Shown: in pieces, positions 32,340 through 43,800 of the stretch
Position numbering within the stretch: the first letter of the stretch is position 1
How the letters are laid out: each line of letters starts with the position of its first letter
Source of the DNA: Calonectria ilicicola
Taxonomy: Eukaryota > Ascomycota > Sordariomycetes > Hypocreales > Nectriaceae
Direction of reading: 5' to 3'
DNA: 64,000 nucleotides
Assembly (NCBI GenBank): GCA_020809705.1
Contig: CP085830.1
Coordinates: 5,208,001-5,272,000 of the forward strand
Notes under the pieces: model-generated
The model's database searches: none
What the model was told of the DNA's origin: nothing
The model's input: the letters and a program-made list of their open reading frames with translations, nothing else
Position numbers and translations under genes: made by a program

Positions 32340-34561
32340 ATGGAAACTTCGGTATTGATTGGCCCTAATCTGTATCTAGCGGTCTTAGCCGCAGTGGCCT
32401 TAGGGCTTTTGTTCAAATTATCGCGATTGGGAATGCGCCCGAAGGATTGTCCGCCAGGTATTTACTTTTGCTACGGGGGTCAGAATCTCCGGCTGATATC
32501 TCATCGGAAGGCCCACCAACTTTACCGATAATTGGGAACTTACATCAGTTTCCCCGAAAAGATTTGCATTTGCAGTTTCAAAAATGGACAGAAGAATGTA
32601 GGTTGTGTTCCCTGTGTTCGTCATCTTATTAACTGATTTCCCAGACGGACCTGTGGTGTCGCTTCAGTTAGGCACGCAAACGTTGATACTCCTTGGGACA
32701 GCAGAGGCCGTCAGCGATTTGCTAGAAAAGAGAAGCAGCATATACTCCACACGAATGGATATCATGTTCCGGGAATTCGGGAATGAACTTAACATTGCCT
32801 TCCGACCGTAGGTATAGAACCAAAAAGAGAGATGTTCCGATTGTTTAATTCCGATAAATCAGATACGATGACGTATGGCGAAGACAACGAAAATTATATC
32901 ATGTTCGCTTAAACTCTAAGCTTGCGAACAACTACTTACCTTACCAAGTACGGGAATCACATACAGGGTATTGCGTTTTCTGCTGACAATTTAATCCGAA
33001 GAACTTTGAAACATACCAGCTTCTCCATGACCTGATGGAGAACCCTCATGAATATCGTCACCATCTTGAAAGATTTACGATAAGCATCGGCTCAACGATA
33101 GCGTTTGGAAAGAGAATTCCGTCAGCTGACGATCCGGCCGCAAGAACCCTTCAAGAGGCAAGATTAACTTCATTGTGTTTTACTAATCAGGTCAGCTAAT
33201 GTGTGATTTCCAGTGGTTTCGTGACACTGTGCAGGCTGGAAGCTCCCTTCAGCTTGCTGACTGGTGGCCAATCTTGCGACCTCTGACCCGCGCCGTTCCG
33301 AGTGGTATCAATCCAATAAAGAAAACCCTAAACGCCTTACATGTCACGGAATCCACACTATGGAAGAGATTAGTAGAGGAAACTCGAGAGCATGTTCGGC
33401 ACGGTCGTTTCTATCCAAGTATGAAATAATTAGCTCAGCAGTTCCATTACGTTTCTAACTTTAAATAGGCCTTTGTAGAGATATGGTAACTCGCTCTGAA
33501 GCAAGAGAAAAGGATCAATTGAGAGAAGAAGAGATTTGGTATAACTCTGGTCATTCTTGGGCAGCTGCCACGTGTGTTGAGTTTTGATCCTTTTCTATTC
33601 TCTAGCTAATGTTAAGATTAGAGATACGCAATCGAACACGCTTATAGGCTTTGTAAAGGTCGTGTAGCCAAATCATGGAATATTAAAACGAAAGATCTAA
33701 CGTACATTCAGGCTATGACTCTTTATCCGGAAGTTCAATCTCAAGCCCGCATGGAAGTCGACAAAATTGTTGGACAAGATCGATTACCAAAATGGTCTGA
33801 TAGAGCTGATATGCCGTATTTACGAAGGGTACAGGAGGAAACACTTAGATGTATGTGCGAGCCGAGAGACCTTTTTTGTTTCAACTACTAATCTTCATTC
33901 TAGGGGCACCTACTGCACTGACTGGCGGACCAATGCCTCATGCGGTGAGCAAAGATGATGTCTACATGGGATACAAAATTCCGGCGGGAGCTGGGGTTAT
34001 GAATTGCGTAAGTATACTCCAAGATGAGACCCATCGCTCTAACCCATCGTTAGGTGTGGACGATCAACAATGATCCAGAGAGATTCGAAAATCCGCGCGA
34101 ATTTAATCCATTGCGATATTCAGAGGAGGACTCCATGATGGAAGGCTTCTCAGTCACGACGAACTATACAAAACGGCCACATAATACCTTTGGTGCTGGA
34201 AGGAGAATCTGCCCTGGTTCTCATGTTGCAGAACGTACACTTTTCATCACCATGTCCCGACTACTATGGGCTTTTGAGTTTCGCCCAAAGAAGGACAGTT
34301 TGGGGAATGAGATCCCGATTGATAGGGATGCTATGCTTCCTGGCATGGTTGTTGGGCCCGCGCCTTTTGAGTAAGAACCACAGGAGCAGTACGCGAAAGA
34401 TGCTGATTGTTGATTATAGCTGCGAAATTATCCCAAGGACTGCCGAGAAGGTAGAACAGATTCGAAATATGTATAATAATGCTGAAAATAATCTGGATAA
34501 GGAAGGGAACTACACGGAAAGGTTTTTCAGAGCAAACTGGACCGCAGCAGAATTAAAGTGA
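32340..34561 (+). CDS. Cytochrome P450, first copy (multi-exon)
   Basis: Twelve exons: 32340-32457, 32511-32597, 32645-32807, 32863-32947, 33002-33157, 33214-33418, 33469-33571, 33622-33658, 33712-33850, 33904-34007, 34054-34370 and 34420-34561; 551 aa. An N-terminal membrane helix (LYLAVLAAVALGLLF) is followed by the hinge CPPGPPTLPIIGN. I-helix ATDTQSN, K-helix EETLR, and heme loop FGAGRRICPG with Cys452. Overall it resembles the CYP64/OrdA type of fungal P450s. One intron (33158-33213) has a GC donor (GAG/GCAAGA) because the alternative GT would leave a 23-base intron. It likely hydroxylates the cluster substrate on the ER membrane. Confidence 0.88.
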
Positions 34562-35164
34562 ATGGTAGCAAAGCTAGGATGCTGAAGTTTGTGAGTGTCT
34601 GCATCGTCGTGTAATTCTACCACAAAGATGCAGCCACCATTCTTGGAGTCAATTGGTCTATAAACATATAATGGCTAGTTGTGGGGATATTCAACAGATC
34701 GATTTTATTGATGAATCTACTTGACTACAAGAAACCTTTGGGTAACGAGAGACACAGACGTCGGTAGTGGGCCACTAGTCCTCAACCCCTTGTCAGAGAC
34801 AGTAACAGCATTAGTAGAAATCGGAAATGTGGTTGTTAGTGGGACACCCAATCTCGGCAGTGATTAATCCCACACCAACAAGATTCTATTGGCCCTTGCA
34901 ATGGTATCGAGGCTCCGGTTGTGAGCTAAGATGACATCTTGCATCAGGTGAAGGCTACTAAACTCTCCAGGGCTCACGGTGCTCCGGGCGGTCCGGACCC
35001 TTGCTCCCCACACAATCCCCGTACCATCTCCGCAAGCGTTCCCCGCATGTCGGGGGTCTCCAGCTAATCGAGTATCCCGACATTCCTCGCTTTTACTTTC
35101 TCTTTTTTCTTTCGCGCCAGACACCAGCTCAACCCTAACTGTGAATACCTCTCAATGCACCACA
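34562..35164. other. Intergenic: promoter of the Zn2Cys6 regulator
   Basis: Includes CCGGGCGGTCCGGACC near 34982-34998, a CGG/CCG-rich patch that could be a Zn2Cys6 binding site. No gene seen. Confidence 0.45.
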
Positions 35165-37484
35165 ATGACTCCTCCGGAGCAGCGGCCGCGGCATCCGCGA
35201 AGACGAGCCACAGAGGCCTGTTCGGCATGCCGTTCTCAGAAAGTACGATGCGAAGTCATTAATAGCTTGCCGTGTGTTCGTTGCTATGTTGAGGGCAGAG
35301 ACTGCATTACGAGCGAAAGATCTCATAAAAGGCCGTACGGAAAACGCCCCTTCTCTTCCTGAACTACGCTTACGCATAAGAAAGGAGAACCGAAGCAGGA
35401 AATGATTCTCGAGATATGATGCTCAACCAACCGCTTTCTCCAGCGCAGTCAGAGCAACCTTTGACGGGTTTTCCGAGCGCGTCGGCTTCTCTGGAAGCCA
35501 ATTTCGACGTTGTAAACATCTTCGACCCGTTACACATTCACGCCCCCAATCAGATCAAAAATTCTCTTCCATTGATTAATATCCACGACTCATTTTTTGT
35601 GGTTGACAGCAGTAGCGGAATTGACGACCCAATATCCGACTCTAGTGATATGACAGCCATGCGAGCTCCACAAGATGCAGCTGCAGTACCTACTTCGGTC
35701 CCCTCCACTTCTCCAGGGCACTGTGACCTCTCGAATCTTGCCCCTGACGATGTCGAGTATCTCACGAAAAAGGGTGTGTTCGTAATGCCGCCCAGGGAAC
35801 TTCAGGATGAGCTATTACGCAAGTACTTTTTGTATATCCATCCATTCATGCCCCTCATGAACGAGAAGGAATTTTGGGCTGAATATGACATGGGACTTCC
35901 AAACACAAGTCTTCTTGTCTTCAGATCCATGCTTTCTGTGGCTACGACAGTAAGAATATTTACGCGACTTCGCTTTTACCATTATTCTGATCAAAATCAA
36001 TAGTATGTGTCACCAAGTTTATTACGTGAATTTGGCTTCTCTTCTCAGCAAGAGGCTCAACAGCTTCACTTTGAGAAAGCTCGGGTATGTAACACTTCAA
36101 GTTGACTTCTTTACCTCAGAGCATGCAAGACATCGTGCTCGCAATTTTACTGATAATTTGTCTATTAAGCTGCTCTTTGATTTTGAAGTTGAATCATGCC
36201 CTTATTTCCGTATTCAAGCCTCGATTTTGCTTTCATTTTGGCAAGCCGCTGGAAGAAATAAGTATATTCGAGATAATCATTACTGGATAAACGGTGCCAT
36301 CTCAATCTCTAAAGAAACAGGCATCAATCGATATTCCACCACCCTCAAACTTGAACCCAAGAAACGCAAATTTCTTCAACTCCTTTGGTGGAGCTGTGTC
36401 TTTAGAGACATCTCCTTGGCAATATCTTTTCGTCGCCCTCCTATTATACGATTGAATGATTACGATATACCCCCCTGCTCAGTTGAAGATATCTCAGACG
36501 ATATAGATGGGTCAAGAGTGTACAGTCGTAAAGCATCCGCAAAGCTTCATCGGATGTTTTGGATTCTCTCACAGTTGACACCGGTAGTGACTAAAATCTT
36601 GGATGAGAGATACTCGCCCAGGCCTTCTGACCGTCACAGTGATACCCAGGCATCGGGTGCTCTATCATATCTATTAGATGTGGAGAGGACACATAACGAG
36701 CTCCAATTTTGGTATCGAGTATTCAAGAGGTCAGATGACATTGACTATATGGAATATGAGGCGTCTGATTACAGACATCTGGTACTTCACCGAAACTTTA
36801 TTTTGATGCTATACAAGTCAGTACCCTTTATTTCCATTTGTTTTTGTGACTAACTAACTTAATGTATTTGCAGTTCTCTCTCCATTATTCTTCATCAACC
36901 AAGGCAGGAATATTTCATCGGATGCTCCGGTCCCTGCCAGGACGAGATTAAGACTTTATCAGAGTCTTCATGGGCGAGAGCAAGACAGGCGGCCCAAGCG
37001 ATCACAGACCATGTAAAAGAATTGGCTCAGCTAGGCTTGATTGATTTCATCTCAATCGCAATGTAAGAAGAGCCCACAATCAAGACCCTCACCAGATCAA
37101 ATCCTTCAAGTGGAGCTGACCTAATGTACAAGGACGCCATCGATCGCTAGCGCAGCAATGATACAACACTTGAGCACAAAGTACGACAAAGCGATGGATT
37201 CTCAAAGGGAGGATGCTAAACTAAGAGTTTGCTTCTTTGTCCTTGGTCGTGTGCAAGAAAGATTCCCAATCGTGAGTGAAATCATTGCCACCTTGCGACT
37301 GGCATTCCAAATGGGCAACCAAGAATTTGATTTGGAAGGTTCACCAGGACTGGAGCCACTTCTCCAGGGCAAAGACGGAATTAGCATAAATGAAGGGGAT
37401 GGAGAAAAGGCCGCTAATTCGGATTTCGTTCCCATTGTGCGAATACTACGTTGGCTAGAAGTCAGGCTCACATTGACCGCGTGA
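35165..37484 (+). CDS. Zn2Cys6 transcription factor
   Basis: Exons 35165-35334, 35385-35949, 36004-36084, 36170-36816, 36874-37062 and 37133-37484; 667 aa. The first acceptor could also be at 35387. Zinc cluster C19-x2-C22-x6-C29-x7-C37-x2-C40-x6-C47 (EACSACRSQKVRC then CVRCYVEGRDC), flanked by basic residues. A fungal transcription-factor domain (middle homology region) begins at ELLRKYFLYIHPFMPLMN and continues through ASILLSFWQAAG, NHYWINGAISIS and LLWWSCVFRD. It is the only intact regulator in the cluster and therefore the best candidate pathway activator. Such factors often bind CGG/CCG repeats, which fits the CCGCGG sites to the right, but that pairing is inference. Confidence 0.9.
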
Positions 37485-37884
37485 AGTAGCATACCAGAGG
37501 TCAACTCTAATATTAGCTCTTAGATGGGAAGGGTCCTTATCTGGCAGGAAGAAAACTTGGTTGAAAGTTTATGATTCGATAGCAAATTGGAAGAAATCCG
37601 CAATCTTTACTGCATGACAGTTGTGTGAGACAATGCGCGCAGTGCCGTGAATACATTCCTAAGCGAATACCTATCTAGTGGGAAATTTTTTGCAGAAATA
37701 TAATATCAGAGGAGTGCTGGTACGATATAAAATTACTTGTTACTTCTGACACATGTAAAGTTATGATATGATATGAGGAGGGAGGGTCTCGGGTGTATAA
37801 TTGAGCCGTTGAAAGTCAGTGCACTTTTCTCACGATAGCCAAGCCATGTATTTACAGTCTCAAACTCTGTGTCGTTAAATCCAT
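37485..37884. other. Intergenic between convergent genes
   Basis: 3' flanks of the Zn2Cys6 regulator and of the hydrolase interrupted by the retrotransposon. Nothing recognisable. Confidence 0.5.
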
Positions 37885-40800
37885 TCATTTCTGGTTCAAA
37901 AGCCATTTAGTACCAGCGACCAAATCCTTAAGCCACTTCTCGCTTGATGGCAGACCGGGGAAGTTCCAAAAAACATGTGGGAGGCCTGGATAGACGTCCA
38001 CTTTGGTCTCGGTATGTTGCTCTCGGAGAAGCTTTTCATAGAGAAATCCCTCGTCCCTCAAAGGATCCAGACCAGTTATTTGAAAATATACACGGGGTAG
38101 TCCCTTGAGGTTAGGGTGTAGAATTGGAGACGCCCGAGGATCAGTGCCATCAGCGATTTTGATGAAGCCTGAGATATCACACTTTGGTCATTGGGTCATA
38201 ACGAGAGATTGAAAGAGCCTTAATTCCTATGAAATAAAGAGCAGTCAACTATGTGTTTTATAGCTAGGTCCAGCCCCAATTGGCTGTGGGGCTGCGACAA
38301 CGCATTGAGGCCGTGAGGCTATCGAGGCCAGCCACAACTAGTCTTCACATACCCTCTATTCTATAGTCTGTTGTTGTGAACTGTTGAATGTTGTGAATAG
38401 TTTTACTTTTATTATTATAATTTTATATAAATAAATATAATAATTGAAATTGTTCCTTAAAGTAATACCTTAGAGGTAATTATAAAGCTATACTTCTTAG
38501 AGTATAAGAAACTTAGTTCTAAGTAATATTTATAATTTAATATAATTAAAATTTATAAATATTATAATTTTTTATATTTATAATCTTACTCCTTTCTTTC
38601 TTATCTATCTCTAGCTTTAATATAATAATCTAAGATTTCTTTCTTTTATTTATAAGTATATATAATAGCTTTATTTATACTTACTAATATTATATTTTAG
38701 CCTATTATCACTTATTCTTAATATATTATTATTAAAGGATCTAATCTTAAGCTAATATAAACTCCTTTACTATTTACTTTTAAATATATACTTATAAATA
38801 TTTTTATACTTACTTTCTATATTTTATATAATTAATCTATATTCTATAGCATACCTAGACCACTAAGCCTAGAACTCCTAGTTCTTAAGCTAAGACTTTA
38901 GGTTCTTGTACTTTAGATTCTTTTTCTTATACTTAACCTTTAGCTTCTAGTACTTTAGAAGTATTATTTAATCTATTTTATAAGAATTGCTTATGCTTTA
39001 TTATTATTGGAAAGGGCTAGCTTGAGAATTACTATATAATAGAGGGATATTTTAAGTATTGTGTTATTTGTAGAGTAAATAATTATTAATATTATTTTTA
39101 ATATACTTATATTAGCTGATTTTATACTTTATTATTAATTTATAAGTAATTACTAAGTACTTATACTTCTAATATATTATTTTATTATTATTTTAGATAA
39201 TAGGGAGTACTAAGTAAATAAGTATTATTTAATCTATTTAAAGCTTTATATTAATTAGCTATATAGATAGTAATTTATATAAAGTATGCTCTTTATTTAC
39301 TTATAAAGATCTTAGATAAGAGTCTTAAGCTTTTTAAGTAAGGTATTAGTAAGATAATTATTTAAGAAGTAAGTGAAGGAAAGTTTTAGGGTATTATTAA
39401 TAATTTAAAGAAATAATATTTATATATTTATATTTTACTTAATAAGTTTATAAATATTATTATTATTTAAAGTATATTTAAAAAGTAATATAATATATAG
39501 TTTAATAATTTTAAGTATTATTTAAAAAAGAGCTAAAATAAGCTTAATTTAATAAATTGTTTTTCTTTATATATTACTTTTACTTTATTTAGCTAAGATT
39601 TATTATATTTAATAATACTTGAAATTACTTAAAATGCTACTATAATAATGCTTTAGTAAGCCTATCAGCAGACATTTACCCTATTTCCAGATAAGTTATC
39701 TCAAAAGAGCCCTTTTCATACTCTTAATATAACTATATATTTATAATATTAATATATTATAACTAGGTTATTATTTGGCTGCCTTTTTTAATAATAAGTT
39801 ATATAGTTTAGAGATTATTATATTATAGGTTCCAATCTATCTCTAGATTAAAGCATATTTCATTAAAAAAACACTTTAAACTAATTATTTCCTTTATAAT
39901 ATATTCTAAAGTAAGTATTTCTACCTCTATTATTAATATAATTATAGTAGCTTAACAGGTGGCCTTCTATATAACTAATCCGCCAAATAGGCTTATCATA
40001 TAGCCTTATAAAGACCTTTATATTTTAAGATTATTAGTAAAAGAGGTATTGCTGGCAATCACTATAGCCTATAATTCATTACTCTAACTATATTAAATTA
40101 TAAGGTTTTATATTATGAAGAGATATTGAATAGCTTGATTAATAATGTTTTGGTACTCCTAACTTAGGTTAGTAAGAAAATAGGATAATGATGATACTGT
40201 AAATATAAGATCCGATCTAATTATTATTACTATATATAGTAAAGAACTAACTTTTTCCTAATATATCTTTATTTCCTGTGTAGTTGCTTGGTTTTGCCTT
40301 TTAGCTAGTTTTATTACTAGAATTAATATACTAGAGTAAGTATTTATAGCATCTAATTTGAACTTTGTAGCTATTTTCTTAATATATAAATTATAAGATA
40401 GATATATCTTGTGTTTTATATAGTCTTAAATTATCTTTACACCTAGGAACCATTGTACATTGTCTTTATCCAAGGTCTTATATATTTCCTTAATGCCTTT
40501 TATTATTCCTAGTACTATAAATATATTATTTCTATAATATAATACTAGAATATTATTTATAAAGAATATAATAAATATATTATGAGCTTTAGTATAAAAT
40601 AAGCAAGGCTTTTTAAATTAACTTCTATTCCTAGCTTTTTAAGGGTTAAAGTAAACTCATTAAACTATAGCTAGGGCAAGTCTCTAAGACTATATAGAGC
40701 TTAGTCTAGCTTTATATACTTATTTAGCTACTTAAATCTATTTAGTAATTTATATATAATTAATATATTATTTTTACTTCTTATTATATTAATAAAGGTA

Positions 40801-43800
40801 TTAATAATATTAAATTACTTAATTTTTAAATTAAATTAAGTAGTTAAAGTAATAATTATATAGAATAATTATATTATAAATATTATAGTATATATGCTCT
40901 TAATTATAAAGCTTTCTTATAAATTATTTTAAATATATAATCTTACTTTATATTATTTAAGATATTTATTTTAATTAAATTTATAAGTAAAGATTTATTT
41001 AAGTAATAATGGTTTAGTTTGTGCCTTTATATGCTCTATTTCTCTTTATATTCCCTTTTTAATTAGGATTCTAATCTTTTAGTATATTACTTAAATAAAT
41101 AGCTTATTTAATAGGTATTTTATTATCTCTCTTTAATTTTATAAAGGTTTAAGAAGGTTGTTTTGGTATAGCTTAGGGCGGTTTAATATTATACTAATCC
41201 AAGCAACTTCCTTTTACTTTACTACTTTTATAAGTATTATAAATATAATTTAAATACTTTTAAAATCTATATAATTTATTTTATAATAATTAATTATAAA
41301 GAAATTCAATATTAGATCCTTATTATAATCTTACTATATTAAAGTCCTTTAATTCTATCTTATATTACTTCTTTAAACTTAATAATAATATATTTATATA
41401 CCTATAAGTATTTAAACAATTAATTAACCTTACCTTTAACCTTTACTTTTTTTATATATAGATTTTAACTCTTATTCCTAGCTTTATAATATACTAATAT
41501 TAATAATAATTATAAGCTTTGGTAGCTTAGATAGTAGTATAACTACTGCTTCCTCTGCTACCTCACTTATTAATTGGTTTATTATCTACTCCAATTATTC
41601 TAATTACTTATCTATTATCTTAAGTATATATATCCCCGAGCTTATAAACTATTCTATTAATAGTTGGTTTATTATACTTATCTCTATTTATTACACCTAA
41701 CCTATGCTTTATTAAGCTTCTATTATACTCTCTAAATATATATTTTCTAGTTTTAGAGTTTATTTTAATATTTGAAATCCTGTAAGTATTTAACTAGGTA
41801 TATGCTTAGTATTTTTTATTATATTTTAAGTGATTGTTTTTGTGCTTATAGGTGCCTCTACCCTTAAGTTTAAATCTATGGATATTAGTTCTTATAAAGA
41901 TTCTTTATATATTATCTTATTATTAATTTCTTTTTTGATTTAGAGAGCCTAATCTTTAAGTTAGATGATTATATATTTAACTAAGCTTGGCTTATCTAAT
42001 TTATAATTGATATACTTATTAAATTATATATTTTAAGTTATAATAATCTTTATAAGTTAAGATATCTATATATAATATATATTATAAGCTATATATTCTA
42101 CCAAATACCCTATATAGCCTCTAAGGCTAACTTTTATATCTCTCTTTTATTAGCCTAATATCCTACCTCTAACTAAAGAATAGACACAGCAATTATATAT
42201 ATATATACTATTCTAATTAGACCTTAAATTAACTATAAGCTCTCTTATTAGTAAAGGAGTATAGTGCTTGAACTATATATCTAATTTCTTAAGTAAGAAT
42301 ATCCAATTTCTTATCTTTAAAGGTAATATATTAAGTAAATATACAACTGTTCTAGTGCTCTCTAGCTATAGCTTTATTAGAAGCTTTACTTTATTAAGTA
42401 TTATATTGGACTTATTTATTACTTCTTAACCTATATATTTAATAGTATTATTTGGCTTATAGGTCTTTAGTAGAGAGAGCTCTAAATCTATATCTTATTT
42501 ATATATCTATTTTTAGTATTTAATTAAACCTTTAATTATAATAATAACAATCTTATTATTATACCTAATAATATATATTAAGAGATTAAATTATCTTTTA
42601 ATCTAGCTCTTAAACCAAAATAACTTATTAAATATAATAGTTCTTTACTTATTAACAATAGGTTATATATAGAATATACCACTATATTTATCTTTTATAA
42701 CTAGGAGCTAGTTAGAGCTATTATATTCTCTAGGGTAGTCTTACAAGTCCTAGTAAATACACTAAAATGGCTTTAATAAATAATAGTCTAACTACCTATA
42801 TAATATAACCTATTTTATATATATTCAAGTATAAGTCTTATAGTCTATCCTTGTAGTTCCTTTAATTTACATATTATAACCCTTTCTTACTAGCTCCCTT
42901 AGCACTATAGCTCCAAGGTGCCCTACTTGTTTATACTATAGCTTTTTAGTATCCTCCTTTAGCTTTAGAGGGTCCTTTGAAGATCTAAATTGATAAGTAG
43001 AGCTTTACCTTCTATTTTCTAATATAGTAATAATCAGCTAAATGTCTATATTATTAATTAGAATTATATTACTAAGCATTGGTTGGTTTAATAGGTAGAT
43101 AGAAATTAGCTTATATTAAAAAACTATTATATTATATATATATTTACACTTAATTAAAAAGACACTTTATTTTAAGCTTCTAAAATATAAAGAGCAATTA
43201 AAACTATAATACCAGACTTTAACCTCTTTTAAATAAGCTTTTAATATAATATTAGTATAAAATCCTTCTACTATAATAATATTATTAAGCTCTAGGTCAA
43301 CTATATAAGCACTGATTAAGTCTTTAAATAGGTTCTTTAGTATACATTTGCCTTTTTCTATGATTAGAAACTGGCTTAAGCTTACCTTTATATAGCCTTC
43401 TTTTTCTAGTATAAAGGATCCTTTTATAAGCTATTTCTTTAAGTTAATTAAATAAATAGTGCTATAATTATTAACTAATATACTTTAATAGAGCGAGTAA
43501 AGAGTTATTTCTAGTATTATGAATATTGATATAGCTTTTTATACTATATATAATAGTATTAGGTTAAGAATTATAGTAATAATAGTTAATAGAATAATGT
43601 TTTATCTATTATTTTTTATAATTATTATAATAAATATCTAATCTTTCTGTACTACCTCCTTACAAAGCTTATTCCATTTAGACTCCTAAAATTATATATA
43701 TATATAAGCATAGTCCTCATCTATTAGCTTCTTATTAAGCTTAAAATTAAAGTCTTCTATAAGTATATATTGAAAATATACACACTTAGCTACTATGAAT

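Noticed and set aside
37885..38168. Separate small hydrolase gene left of the transposon
   Set aside because: It joins in phase with the exons right of the element and supplies the missing Asp and His of the same catalytic triad.
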